From the NCBI GenBank assembly GCA_903895005.1, contig CAITSH010000441.1, positions 1-26,796 on the forward strand: a DNA stretch of 26,796 bases. The letters are read 5' to 3'. Positions within the stretch are counted from its first letter, which is position 1; every line of letters begins with the position of its first letter. The translations under genes were made by a program, and so were the position numbers. The notes under the pieces are model-generated. The model worked only from the letters and a program-made list of their open reading frames with translations, was not told the origin of the DNA and made no database searches. This DNA comes from an uncultured Pseudomonadota bacterium. Its GTDB lineage: Bacteria > Pseudomonadota > Gammaproteobacteria > Burkholderiales > SG8-39. Below, piece by piece: positions 1 through 9,036 of this stretch.

Positions 1-165
1 ATCCGCACCTACAACTTCCCGCAAGGAAGGGTCACCGATCACCGCATCAACCTGACCCTCTACAAGATCGACAACATAATGGACGGCGATCTCGTGGAGC
101 TCACTGGGGCGCTTGCCGCCGAGCATCAGGCCGAGCAACTCGCGGTCTTGTCGCAAAACGGCTGA
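1..165 (+). CDS. prfA: Peptide chain release factor 1, C-terminal fragment
   Basis: This is the last 54 codons of release factor 1, which reads UAA and UAG stop codons on the ribosome. Reading frame 1 is open from the first base to TGA at 163-165. It encodes the conserved class I release-factor tail, with [20 protein letters not shown] near its start and an [12 protein letters not shown] ending. The upstream part, including the GGQ loop, lies outside the window. The next gene starts one base after this stop, and that gene encodes the enzyme that methylates the release-factor glutamine, which supports both calls. Confidence 0.95.
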   Translation: MRTYNFPQGRVTDHRINLTLYKIDNIMDGDLVELTGALAAEHQAEQLAVLSQNG

Positions 166-166
166 G

Positions 167-1015
167 ATGCAAAGCGTAGGGCGGGCCTTGGCGACAAGCG
201 GGCTTCCGCAGCACGAGGCACAGCGGCTGATCGAACTCGTTACCGGGCTGGATCGCGTTGCCCAGATCGCGCGTCCCGAACGTCTATTGTCAGGGATTGA
301 GTCGGAGCGCGTGACCGCGCTTTTCGTCCGCCGGAAAGCGGGTGAGCCGCTCGCGTACATGCTGGGCGCAAGGGAGTTTTGGGGGCTGGCACTGAAAGTC
401 AGCCCGGCCGTGCTCATACCGCGTGGAGACACTGAACTGCTTGTCGAACTTGCTCTTGAACGCCTGGCGCGCGACACCGCAGGCGCTGTTCTGGATCTTG
501 GTACGGGGAGCGGCGCAGTGGCCATCGCAATCAGTATGGAACGTCCGCAAGCGGACATTGCTGCGATTGACATCTCTGAGGCCGCATTATCGATCGCGCG
601 CGAAAACGCGGTACGTCATGCGGCGAAGATTCGATTTCTGCAGGGGAACTGGTTCGAGGCTCTGCAGAGCGATGGCGCTCCAGTCCCACAGCGCTTTGAC
701 CTGATAGTGGGGAATCCTCCCTATATTGCGGAGAGTGATCCGCATCTGGAGCAAGGCGATTTGCCGAGTGAACCGAGAGCCGCATTGGTTGCCGGACATG
801 ATGGGATGTCCGAAATTCGCGCTATCGTCTCAGGGGCGAGGTCGCGTCTTAGCGTCGGCGGTTCGTTGTTGCTTGAGCACGGCTTTGAGCAGAGCGGGGC
901 TTGCCGTGACTTGCTGAGGGACGCGGGCTTTACGTCGGTGCAGACATGGCGGGATCTCGCGGGTCAGCCGCGTGTCAGCGGCGGAAGGATTGACGGAGAG
1001 CGTGGAGCACGGTAA
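167..1015 (+). CDS. prmC: Release factor glutamine N5-methyltransferase PrmC
   Basis: PrmC transfers a methyl group from S-adenosylmethionine to the glutamine of the GGQ loop in release factors 1 and 2, improving termination. I chose the ATG at 167, giving 282 residues. It lies just past the prfA stop, and a longer in-frame reading from 113 would overlap prfA and add residues unlike the family. The SAM-binding loop GTGSGA is at about residues 112-117, and the catalytic NPPY motif is at 183-186. The N-terminal helical substrate-binding domain occupies roughly residues 1-80. The spacing to prfA implies one transcript and probable translational coupling. Confidence 0.95.
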   Translation: MQSVGRALATSGLPQHEAQRLIELVTGLDRVAQIARPERLLSGIESERVTALFVRRKAGEPLAYMLGAREFWGLALKVSPAVLIPRGDTELLVELALERLARDTAGAVLDLGTGSGAVAIAISMERPQADIAAIDISEAALSIARENAVRHAAKIRFLQGNWFEALQSDGAPVPQRFDLIVGNPPYIAESDPHLEQGDLPSEPRAALVAGHDGMSEIRAIVSGARSRLSVGGSLLLEHGFEQSGACRDLLRDAGFTSVQTWRDLAGQPRVSGGRIDGERGAR

Positions 1016-1056
1016 CATTCCCGACAACTTTACTCAGGTATAGTGGGAGCTAACGC

Positions 1057-1365
1057 ATGGACGCGCAACAAACAATCAAGGAACAGGTAACCGGCCACAC
1101 CGTGGTGCTGTATATGAAGGGAACGCCGCAGTTTCCGCAGTGCGGATTCTCTGCCAACGCCATCCAGATTCTCAAGGCGAGCGGTGCGCAGGAGTTGTTC
1201 ACTGTTAATGTCCTGGAGAACCCTGATATCCGCCAGGGCATCAAGGAATACGCCAACTGGCCGACCATCCCCCAGCTTTACGTCAAGGGTGAATTCGTCG
1301 GAGGATCGGACATCATGAAAGAGATGTACCAGTCAGGCGAACTGCAAAAGCTGCTGCAGGCTTGA
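1057..1365 (+). CDS. grxD: Monothiol glutaredoxin, CGFS type (Grx4 family)
   Basis: This is a 102-residue cytosolic monothiol glutaredoxin. The family binds a [2Fe-2S] cluster with glutathione and takes part in iron-sulfur cluster delivery. The active site CGFS is at residues 29-32. The glutathione-binding WPTIPQLY segment and the GG-D motif (FVGGSDI) follow in the usual order, and the length is normal for the single-domain family. A GGGAG-like ribosome site lies about 8 bases before the ATG. It follows prmC by 41 bp, the usual betaproteobacterial order. The gene ends 22 bp from the oppositely oriented kinase gene. Confidence 0.95.
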   Translation: MDAQQTIKEQVTGHTVVLYMKGTPQFPQCGFSANAIQILKASGAQELFTVNVLENPDIRQGIKEYANWPTIPQLYVKGEFVGGSDIMKEMYQSGELQKLLQA

Positions 1366-1387
1366 ACCGATTCTCCGCGCAACCTGG

Positions 1388-2665
<1,278 letters not shown>

Positions 2666-4090
2666 TTAAACGGCAAGGTCGCGCCGGGCGGCATGTACTG
2701 CAGAGAGAACCTGCGCTGGTGCGGTGCCGCCGGCGTGCTTGCGGCTTGCCACGGAACCTTCGAGGGACAGAACGTCATACACGTCGTCGGCAATGAGAGG
2801 TGAGAATATTCTCAGATCCGAGATGGGAAGCGCGGCGAGGTCGCAGGACTTCTCTTCTGCGGCGCGAACTGCGCGCGCAACCGCCTCGTGGGCGTCGCGA
2901 AACGGAAGTCCTTTTTTCACCAGATAGTCCGCCAGATCGGTCGCCGTTGCGTGACCCTCCAGGGCGGCTCGGCGCATCGCTTCCGGTACCGCCTCAATGC
3001 CGGCGATGAGCTCCGCGAATATGGCCAGTGTGTCGGCGAGCGTATCGACGGTGTCGAACAGGGGCTCCTTGTCTTCCTGGTTGTCCTTGTTGTATGCGAG
3101 AGGCTGTCCCTTCATCAAGGTGATGAGGGCGACAAGATGCCCGACGACGCGAGCGGTTTTGCCGCGTGCAAGCTCGGGAACATCCGGATTTTTTTTCTGC
3201 GGCATGATCGAGGAGCCGGTACAAAAACGATCGGGCAGTCGTATAAAACCATAACGCGGACTCACCCAGAGAATCAGCTCCTCGCACAGTCTCGAAAGAT
3301 GCAACATGATCAAAGATGCACAACCGCAGAATTCGATGGCGAAGTCACGATCGGACACGGCATCGAGAGAGTTCGCGCAAATGCCGTCGAATCCCAATTC
3401 CCTGGCCACGCGTTCCCGGTCGATAGGAAATGACGTGCCGGCGAGTGCGGCTGCGCCAAGCGGCAACCGGTTTACGCGCTTCCTGCAGTCGGCCAGGCGC
3501 GCGCGGTCGCGCGCCAGCATTTCGTAGTAAGCCATGAGGTGGTGGCCGAAGGTCACAGGTTGCGCAACCTGGAGATGCGTGAACCCGGGCATGATGGTCG
3601 ACGCGTTTTTTTCCGCCTGATTGACCAGAGAGGTTTGCACCAGCGTCAAAAGGTCCTGCAACGCGTCAATCTGCGCGCGCAACCACAGCCTTACATCGGT
3701 TGCCACCTGGTCGTTGCGTGAGCGACCGGTGTGCAGGCGCTTGCCGGCGTCGCCGACGAGGGCGGTCAGTCGCTTTTCAATATTAAGGTGCACGTCCTCG
3801 GCGTCCAGCGACCATGTGAATCCGCCGGCGCGAATTTCCTCCAGAATCTGCTTCATGCCCGATTCGATGGATGTCAGGTCCTCTGCGGAAATAATCTTGG
3901 TTGCCTGAAGCATTCGCGCGTGCGCCAAAGACCCTTGAATATCAAATTCGGCCAGGCGCTGATCGAACATCACCGACGCGGTGTAGCGCTTTACGCGTTC
4001 GGCCACAGGCTCCGCAAAGCGTCCGGACCAGGTGGTGGCTTGATCGGTAGCGGGGTGATTGCGGTCAGATTGTTTCGACGAGGCGACCAT
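2666..4090 (-). CDS. argH: Argininosuccinate lyase
   Basis: ArgH catalyses the last step of arginine synthesis, splitting argininosuccinate into arginine and fumarate. The 474-residue product belongs to the fumarase/aspartase superfamily. It shows TGRSRNDQ at 121-128, the His172 region PGFTHLQ, and the mobile signature loop [12 protein letters not shown] at 292-303, which carries the catalytic serine. The first 15-20 residues are a polar extension relative to the roughly 457-residue E. coli enzyme, so a slightly later start is possible. The stop TAA is immediately followed by the ATG of the downstream kinase gene. The gene diverges from the algZ-like gene across 82 bp. Confidence 0.97.
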   Translation of the reverse strand: MVASSKQSDRNHPATDQATTWSGRFAEPVAERVKRYTASVMFDQRLAEFDIQGSLAHARMLQATKIISAEDLTSIESGMKQILEEIRAGGFTWSLDAEDVHLNIEKRLTALVGDAGKRLHTGRSRNDQVATDVRLWLRAQIDALQDLLTLVQTSLVNQAEKNASTIMPGFTHLQVAQPVTFGHHLMAYYEMLARDRARLADCRKRVNRLPLGAAALAGTSFPIDRERVARELGFDGICANSLDAVSDRDFAIEFCGCASLIMLHLSRLCEELILWVSPRYGFIRLPDRFCTGSSIMPQKKNPDVPELARGKTARVVGHLVALITLMKGQPLAYNKDNQEDKEPLFDTVDTLADTLAIFAELIAGIEAVPEAMRRAALEGHATATDLADYLVKKGLPFRDAHEAVARAVRAAEEKSCDLAALPISDLRIFSPLIADDVYDVLSLEGSVASRKHAGGTAPAQVLSAVHAARRDLAV

Positions 4091-4172
4091 GTTTAGTTAG
4101 CAGGTTGAGTAGAAAAATCAGTAGAATAATCGTGCAACGCTCGGAATTTTCTGGATATTTACCGGCGTAATC
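4091..4172. promoter_or_regulatory. Divergent intergenic region between argH and algZ
   Basis: These 82 bp separate two divergently transcribed genes and should hold both promoters. The segment is clearly more AT-rich than its surroundings. TAGAAT at 4122-4127 could be a -10 box on the + strand, and TTGCAC on the - strand (around 4130-4138) could be a -35 box for argH. Neither has a convincing partner at normal spacing, so the exact promoters are not assigned. Confidence 0.4.
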
Positions 4173-5288
4173 GTGAGTGGCAAGTATAAAGGATTATCCA
4201 ATCAATCGCGTACCGCATCATCCCGTCCGCGTTGTGGGGCGACCTTTTCGACCGTGACCGAGTTGACCAAACCTCACGTCAACGATGCGCTCGGAAGCGG
4301 GTCGTTGGGGGATGATTTCCCGGATTTTCGCAATCTGGGAGTCGTCACTCGCACTCTGCTTTGGGTAAATGCGGCAATGTTGCTGGCGGCGGCGCTAAAA
4401 GCTGATAGCGTGGTGCGTTTGCAGTACTTGCTGATCGAAAGTGCCGCCTATGTCGAGCCGGTGCTTATCGCGAGTCTCGTCCTGTTGTACATGGGACAGC
4501 CCCTTCTTGTGAAAATCCGTCCGTATGCTGCGCTGGGTCTCGTACTGGCGGTTGAGTTCGGTCTGAATCTGGCAATGTATGAAAGTGCTGCCGCTCTCGG
4601 TCAAGAAGGCAACCCGGCAACACTCATTCGTGCCTGGGCATTTACGGTGGCCATTGCCCTTTTTTTGTTTGGCTATTTCAAATTGCGCTCAAGGGCGTTC
4701 TCGCCGGCTCTCGCGGAGGCACGCCTTCAGGCTTTGCAGGCGCGAATACGCCCTCATTTTTTGTTCAACAGCCTCAATGCCGTTCTTTCGCTTATCAGAA
4801 AGGAACCAAAGCGCGCAGAGGCCGCGCTAGAGGATCTTGCGGATCTGTATCGCGTGTTGATGGCCGACAACCGGACGCTCACTAAAATAACCGACGAGGT
4901 GGAATTGACGCGGCGTTATCTATCGCTCGAGCAATTGCGTCTCGGCGACAGGTTGCGAGTCGAGTGGCAACTTGAGCAGATGCCCGAAGACGCTCTGATT
5001 CCCCCCATGTTGCTGCAGCCGCTCGTCGAGAATGCGGTTTATCACGGCGTAGAACCTGGTTTGGATCCGGGAGTGGTGCGCATTTCGATCTTGCGCGAAG
5101 GGGAAAGGATTACGATGCTGCTTACCAACCCGTACCATCCTGAGCATCAGCACCGCGCCGGCAACCGCATGGCCCTGGCAAACATCCGGGAGCGGCTTCT
5201 GCTGCAATTTGATGTTGAGGCAGGGATGGATGCCGCGCCAGTTGGAGAAAAATTCGAAATTCGGATCACGATTCCATACCGAAAATGA
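4173..5288 (+). CDS. algZ: Membrane sensor histidine kinase, LytS/AlgZ family
   Basis: This 371-residue protein is the sensor half of a two-component system. Residues about 55-175 contain four hydrophobic segments, which should place it in the inner membrane. The cytoplasmic part starts with the His_kinase family motif RIRPHFLFNSLN, with the phospho-accepting His195, and an N-box LVENAVYHG at about 284-292. The usual DxGxG ATP-binding box is replaced by LLTNPY, as I recall for AlgZ-type kinases. The start is uncertain. GTG at 4173 is the first candidate but has no clear ribosome site, and GTG at 4254 would remove 27 polar residues. Its stop overlaps the regulator start by ATGA. The signal it senses is not visible. 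Confidence 0.85.
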   Translation: MSGKYKGLSNQSRTASSRPRCGATFSTVTELTKPHVNDALGSGSLGDDFPDFRNLGVVTRTLLWVNAAMLLAAALKADSVVRLQYLLIESAAYVEPVLIASLVLLYMGQPLLVKIRPYAALGLVLAVEFGLNLAMYESAAALGQEGNPATLIRAWAFTVAIALFLFGYFKLRSRAFSPALAEARLQALQARIRPHFLFNSLNAVLSLIRKEPKRAEAALEDLADLYRVLMADNRTLTKITDEVELTRRYLSLEQLRLGDRLRVEWQLEQMPEDALIPPMLLQPLVENAVYHGVEPGLDPGVVRISILREGERITMLLTNPYHPEHQHRAGNRMALANIRERLLLQFDVEAGMDAAPVGEKFEIRITIPYRK

Positions 5289-6049
5289 CTGCTCCTCCTC
5301 GAATTCTAATTGTCGACGATGAGCAGCCCGCACGCGAACGCATGCGCGAATTGCTGGGCGACTGCGCGGCGGCGTGTCCGCACAGCATTGTTGGCGAATG
5401 TGCCAATGGATACGATGCGCTTTCCACTTTGACGCGGGAATCCGTTGATTTGGTACTCGTAGACATCAATATGCCGCAAATGGGTGGCATGGAGTTCGCG
5501 CGGCATGCCCTTAATCTGGACGTTTCGCCTTCAATAATTTTCGTGACTGCCCATGATCAATACGCGGTGCAGGCATTTGAACTCAATGCTATCGATTACC
5601 TGCTCAAACCAGTGCGGGCCTCACGGCTTGAAGCGGCCCTGCAAAAAGCAGCCAGATCGCGGGATGAGCCGCATCCTGGACGCGAGCTGCTTGCCAGTAT
5701 CGATCCAAATCCGCGCCGGCATCTTTCCGTGGCTGAGCGCGGGCGAATATTGTTGGTACCGGTGGCCGAGGTGATTTATCTCAAAGCAGAACAAAAATAC
5801 GTCACGCTAAAGACGACCCAAAACGAACACCTGCTCGAAGAGTCGCTGGCACATCTGGAGATGGAGTTTGGAGGGCAGTTTGTTCGCATCCATCGCAATT
5901 GCCTGGTTGCGCGGGCGGCCATCAGTGGCTTTGAGCGTGTAGCCGACGCGGAAGGTGAGGCCGGTTGGGCTGTATCGTTGCGGGGTCTTGAAGAAAAGCT
6001 GCCGATTAGCCGGCGCCAATGGCCCGTGCTCAAAGCTTTGCACAAATAG
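5285..6049 (+). CDS. algR: LytTR-type response regulator, AlgR family
   Basis: This is a 254-residue two-domain response regulator. Residues 1-125 form a receiver domain with the acidic pair Asp11-Asp12, the phospho-acceptor Asp60 (LVLVDINMP), Thr88 and Lys108. Residues about 147-250 form a LytTR DNA-binding domain with the typical segment VIYLKAEQKYV and the conserved RIHRNCLV at 201-208. It overlaps its partner kinase by four bases (ATGA), so the two are translationally coupled. In Pseudomonas, AlgR controls alginate and type IV pilus genes. The targets here cannot be read from the window. Confidence 0.92.
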   Translation: MTAPPRILIVDDEQPARERMRELLGDCAAACPHSIVGECANGYDALSTLTRESVDLVLVDINMPQMGGMEFARHALNLDVSPSIIFVTAHDQYAVQAFELNAIDYLLKPVRASRLEAALQKAARSRDEPHPGRELLASIDPNPRRHLSVAERGRILLVPVAEVIYLKAEQKYVTLKTTQNEHLLEESLAHLEMEFGGQFVRIHRNCLVARAAISGFERVADAEGEAGWAVSLRGLEEKLPISRRQWPVLKALHK

Positions 6050-6416
6050 GGCGGGTCTAACCGGGTGGAGATCGGTACCAGACGTGATTTCTCGGTGAAG
6101 GTCTGTGTTCCTGCAGAGAGCGGCGCGCTGGGCTAATTTGTCTTTGCCTCCCGCCAAACACGCTCAGATTTCCTTGGGCGTGAGGCACTTGCAACGCATG
6201 CTTAAGGCGCTTTGCAAAAGTTCGCCTTCATTCCGAAACATCTGATTCAAAAGAATATTCCAGATTTGTCACGCCGGCGTAACAGGCGATCCATAGCATT
6301 TGCCAAGCCAAGATGAAGCGATCGATGGCGATGCGATACCCGACGAGATAGCGGCAGATGCAGGAATTCTACTGTCGCCCTTTTGCGTGCTTGCTTATAT
6401 GAGGGGATAACCGGAC
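6050..6416. other. 367-bp gene-free stretch downstream of algR
   Basis: I find no convincing protein gene here on either strand. The stretch holds a strong imperfect hairpin (6146-6186) and, at its end, the GAGGGG ribosome site for the small ORF at 6417. TTGTCA at 6266-6271 resembles a -35 box but has no acceptable -10 box at 16-18 bp. Several short AT-rich segments (about 6225-6270 and 6390-6402) differ from the flanking coding DNA. Confidence 0.5.
6146..6186. repeat. Imperfect inverted repeat / hairpin after algR
   Basis: GCCTCCCGCC at 6146-6155 pairs with GGCGTGAGGC at 6177-6186 in nine of ten positions, with one C/T mismatch, around a 21-base loop. It lies 97 bp past the algR stop. No T-run follows, so it is not a canonical intrinsic terminator on the + strand. 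It could be a Rho-related or processing structure, part of a small RNA, or a protein-binding palindrome. Confidence 0.5.
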
Positions 6417-6629
6417 ATGACTCAAATCGACGAAATCGTGGTGTTGGCGAAACGAGACCAGACTCTGCTTGCCGCCGAGATTCGTGAGGCCATAATCGCG
6501 GCCGCGCAGGGTGTCAGTGCGCATCTTAATTATCGCGCCGAAGAATTTTTGCCTATCGATACTCCCGGGAGATTTGGCGCGGTCATCGATGCGCCATCGG
6601 ACGAGTTTTCTTACACCTACGAGGAATAG
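6417..6629 (+). CDS. Small acidic hypothetical protein (70 aa)
   Basis: I do not recognise this protein. Three features favour a real gene. GAGGGG lies 10 bases before the ATG, the frame is open for 70 codons with a TAG stop, and the composition is plausible for a protein: helical and Ala/Glu-rich in residues 1-35, acidic at the end (EFSYTYEE). There is no signal peptide, membrane segment, cysteine or known motif. It is preceded by 367 bp without genes and followed by a convergent thioredoxin-like gene. The opposite strand also has a roughly 105-codon open frame here, but that frame is basic, Arg/Pro-rich and lacks a ribosome site. The gene could be an orphan or a small regulatory partner. 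Confidence 0.5.
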   Translation: MTQIDEIVVLAKRDQTLLAAEIREAIIAAAQGVSAHLNYRAEEFLPIDTPGRFGAVIDAPSDEFSYTYEE

Positions 6630-6666
6630 ATGGGAGAGGCACCCTCTGGCGGTGAAGGTGGGCGCC

Positions 6667-6675
6667 GGGGGGGGG
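6667..6675. repeat. Run of nine G in a convergent intergenic gap
   Basis: Nine consecutive G residues follow GGCGCC, between the stop of the 70-residue ORF and the stop of the convergent thioredoxin-like gene. Such runs are prone to slippage and to sequencing error. No recognised reading frame crosses it. Confidence 0.7.
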
Positions 6676-6708
6676 CGTCTACGCATGTCGCCTTGGAGCA
6701 GCTAATTT

Positions 6709-7260
6709 TTATTTTGGCTTACGAGCAGAATGAGGCCGCATTTTTTCCGCGCCTGTTGCGTTGCCGGATGCTAGGTTTGAGCTCGCCCCCTCTATGCGCT
6801 CATCAAGGTAGGCACCGTAAAAATCTGCGATCCCGAATCCGACCAAGGGTTCGGCCAGCGCTTTGCCATCGGCGCCAAGCAGCATGACGGTTGGAAACCT
6901 CGTGACCTTTAACGTACGGGCGAGCTTCTTGTGAGTTGTGATTGCGCCGTCAAATCCTGTCAACGGTGTGTCTTTATCAATATCGATCTGGCGGAAAAGA
7001 ACGCGTGATCGGTAGCTTGCGTTGCCCTGCATTGGCAGCAAAAATTCGTTTCGCGCACGTTCGCACCAGAGACAGCCGGTTTCGCTGAACAGAATCAGGA
7101 GGGGTCTCCGGCTAGCGGCCACTTCTTTTGCATCCGCTTGCAGGTTTTGGGCCGCGGCAAGCTCTGTTCCGGCCTGTGAGGGGCCTCCGGACGCCGCCCA
7201 GATATTAAAGGGCAGCACCAAGGCGAGTGCTAGAATGGGGGTGGTGAAGAGCACGAACAC
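6709..7260 (-). CDS. Exported thioredoxin-like protein with CLWC active site
   Basis: The 183-residue product begins with a hydrophobic signal sequence (about residues 1-23, ending near WAASG), so it should be periplasmic or anchored at the inner membrane. A thioredoxin fold follows, with the redox motif C63-L-W-C66 in SETGCLWCERAR and a cis-proline segment RFPTVMLL further on. This resembles the SoxW/DsbD-gamma kind of thiol-disulfide proteins, and the substrate is not evident. The tail after about residue 160 is low-complexity and polar. The GTG at 7258-7260 has GAGGG upstream; a second GTG two codons later is an alternative. It is divergent from hemC with only 17 bp between the starts. Confidence 0.8.
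   Translation of the reverse strand: MFVLFTTPILALALVLPFNIWAASGGPSQAGTELAAAQNLQADAKEVAASRRPLLILFSETGCLWCERARNEFLLPMQGNASYRSRVLFRQIDIDKDTPLTGFDGAITTHKKLARTLKVTRFPTVMLLGADGKALAEPLVGFGIADFYGAYLDERIEGASSNLASGNATGAEKMRPHSARKPK
7228..7236 (+). promoter_or_regulatory. Candidate extended -10 promoter for hemC
   Basis: TGCTAGAAT reads as an extended -10 element (TG, one base, TAGAAT). It lies about 41 bases before the TTG start of hemC, inside the first codons of the divergent thioredoxin-like gene. No good -35 box sits 16-18 bp upstream, as is tolerated for extended -10 promoters. With a 17-bp gap between genes, the hemC promoter must lie in this coding overlap or further upstream. Confidence 0.35.
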
Positions 7261-7277
7261 AATCTACCCTCTGAAAC

Positions 7278-8222
7278 TTGAACACTAGTCCAGCCATTCG
7301 CGCCCCGGAACGCATTGTCATCGCATCGCGCCAAAGTCGTCTCGCCCTTTGGCAGTCGGAGCACGTCCGCGATCGCCTTAAAAAATTATACCCGCAATGC
7401 GATGTCGCGATTCTCTCCATGAGCACGCGAGGCGATGAAATCCTTGATCGTTCACTTTCCAAAGTGGGTGGCAAGGGCCTTTTTGTCAAGGAACTGGAGT
7501 TGGCGCTCGAAGACGGACGCGCAGATATTGCGGTTCACTCTGCGAAGGACGTACCGATGGATTTGCCGGAAGGTTTCGCGCTCGCCGCTATCGCCGAACG
7601 CGAGGATCCGCGCGATTGCTTCGTTTCCAATGGTTACGCAAAGCCCGGTGAACTTCCCGCCGGCGCCATTCTTGGCACATCCAGCTTGCGTCGCGAGGCG
7701 CAGATGCGTGAGCGCTTTCCGCATCTTGTAATCGTTCCGCTGCGTGGAAATGTGGATACCCGGCTGGCCAAGATAGATAGAGGTGAGGTCCAGGCTGCCG
7801 TGCTTGCGGCAGCGGGGCTAACGCGGCTTGGTCTGGCCGGACGCATCAGCGCCATCATGGAGGCCGAGGAAAGCCTTCCTGCGGCCGGGCAGGGCGCACT
7901 AGCGATCGAATGTCGCGCTGATCGACCTGATGTGCTGCAATGGATTGAGCCTCTAAACCATCCGGAAACCGCAGCGTGTGTTCGCGCGGAACGAGCCGTC
8001 AGTCGGGCTCTCGGCGGTAGTTGTCAGTTGCCGCTGGCGGCATTTGCAGAGTGCGCTGACGGACAATTACGGCTTCGCGGCCTGGTTGCAGCGCCGGACG
8101 CAAGCAGCATGGTGCGTGCAGAGTTGGAAGGTAGCGCATTAGAGCCAGAGCGGCTTGGCATAGCCCTTGCAGAGTTGCTACGCACACGAGGGGCCGGACA
8201 GATCCTGGCTTCGCTGACATGA
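7278..8222 (+). CDS. hemC: Hydroxymethylbilane synthase (porphobilinogen deaminase)
   Basis: HemC joins four porphobilinogen molecules into hydroxymethylbilane, in the cytosol. The 314-residue product has the usual length. It shows [11 protein letters not shown] at 83-93, [10 protein letters not shown] at 133-142 and the conserved GGSCQLP, where Cys249 carries the dipyrromethane cofactor. The only start that preserves the conserved N-terminal [11 protein letters not shown] is TTG at 7278, because an in-frame stop lies one codon earlier. There is no clear ribosome site, so expression may be modest. Its stop overlaps the hemD start by ATGA. Confidence 0.96.
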   Translation: MNTSPAIRAPERIVIASRQSRLALWQSEHVRDRLKKLYPQCDVAILSMSTRGDEILDRSLSKVGGKGLFVKELELALEDGRADIAVHSAKDVPMDLPEGFALAAIAEREDPRDCFVSNGYAKPGELPAGAILGTSSLRREAQMRERFPHLVIVPLRGNVDTRLAKIDRGEVQAAVLAAAGLTRLGLAGRISAIMEAEESLPAAGQGALAIECRADRPDVLQWIEPLNHPETAACVRAERAVSRALGGSCQLPLAAFAECADGQLRLRGLVAAPDASSMVRAELEGSALEPERLGIALAELLRTRGAGQILASLT

Positions 8223-9004
8223 GAACCTTGAACGGCCGCCGCGTACTTGTGACCCGCCCACGCGAGCAGGCGGGTGTGCTGATGCGACTCCTACGCGATG
8301 GAGGAGGAGAGCCGGTCCTGTTTCCCGCACTGGAGATTCGAGAGCCCGCAAACCCGGAGCCTCTAGAGGCCATCGTGAAGGATTTGTCGCGTTTCGATCT
8401 GGCTATTTTCATCAGCCCGACCGCAGTGGAGTATGGTTTGCGCTATGCGACTGCTGCAGGTCCGTGGCCTGAACAAATCAAGGTCGCCGCGGTCGGCCCC
8501 GGCGGGGTCTCCGCCCTGGCAGGAGCCGGTATCAAGAATGTCATCGTCCCGGCGACCCGGTTTGACAGCGAGGGGTTGCTAGACAAGCTTGCAAAAATGA
8601 CTTATCTGACCTATCGCAGCGTGTTAATTTTTCGCGGCGGTGGCGGGCGGGAGTTGCTCGCAACGGAATTGAAACGGCGCGGGGCCGAGGTGACGCTGGC
8701 CGAGTGCTATGAACGGACCAAGCCGATGACGGACGCCGCGCCGGTTGTTGCAATGTGGCGCGAAGGTAAGCTTGATGCGATTACGGTGACCAGCAGCGAA
8801 GCTGTTGATAACCTGGTTGAAATGCTCGGTGACGCTGGTCGCGAGCTGCTTGCTGTCACCCCCGTATTCGCCCCCCACCCGCGAATCATCGAGCGTGCGC
8901 AATGGCGCGGTGCTTTAAAGGCCCAGCTTACTGGTGCCGGTGACAAGGGGCTTGTGGACGGGATGCAAAGTTTTTTCGCAAAAGCGACACGGCAGGCAAA
9001 ATAA
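8219..9004 (+). CDS. hemD: Uroporphyrinogen-III synthase
   Basis: HemD inverts ring D and closes hydroxymethylbilane into uroporphyrinogen III, the branch point to heme, siroheme and cobalamin. The 261-residue protein starts with the typical VLVTRPREQ segment. Its central and C-terminal parts carry [12 protein letters not shown] and [17 protein letters not shown], family landmarks of the two alpha/beta domains. HemD is poorly conserved in sequence, so the position directly after hemC with a four-base overlap adds weight. The two enzymes act in sequence on an unstable intermediate, which fits coupled translation. Confidence 0.93.
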   Translation: MRTLNGRRVLVTRPREQAGVLMRLLRDGGGEPVLFPALEIREPANPEPLEAIVKDLSRFDLAIFISPTAVEYGLRYATAAGPWPEQIKVAAVGPGGVSALAGAGIKNVIVPATRFDSEGLLDKLAKMTYLTYRSVLIFRGGGGRELLATELKRRGAEVTLAECYERTKPMTDAAPVVAMWREGKLDAITVTSSEAVDNLVEMLGDAGRELLAVTPVFAPHPRIIERAQWRGALKAQLTGAGDKGLVDGMQSFFAKATRQAK

Positions 9005-9036
9005 TTTTGCAGCGAGAGAAGATGTACTGAACGCAT

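Noticed and set aside
1039..1044. TATAGT before grxD as a -10 box
   Set aside because: Transcription would then begin only about six bases before the ATG and would exclude the GGGAG ribosome site.
2888..3433. + strand open frame of 181 codons opposite argH
   Set aside because: It is fully antisense to conserved argH motifs and its composition reads as a shadow.
6369..6686. - strand open frame of 105 codons opposite the 70-codon ORF
   Set aside because: It is basic, Arg/Pro-rich at the start, and lacks a ribosome site; the + strand frame has the better signals, although neither is proven.
6630..6887. + strand open frame after the 70-codon ORF
   Set aside because: It crosses the nine-G run and overlaps the end of the thioredoxin-like gene; the product is Gly/Arg-rich and has no ribosome site beyond the previous stop.
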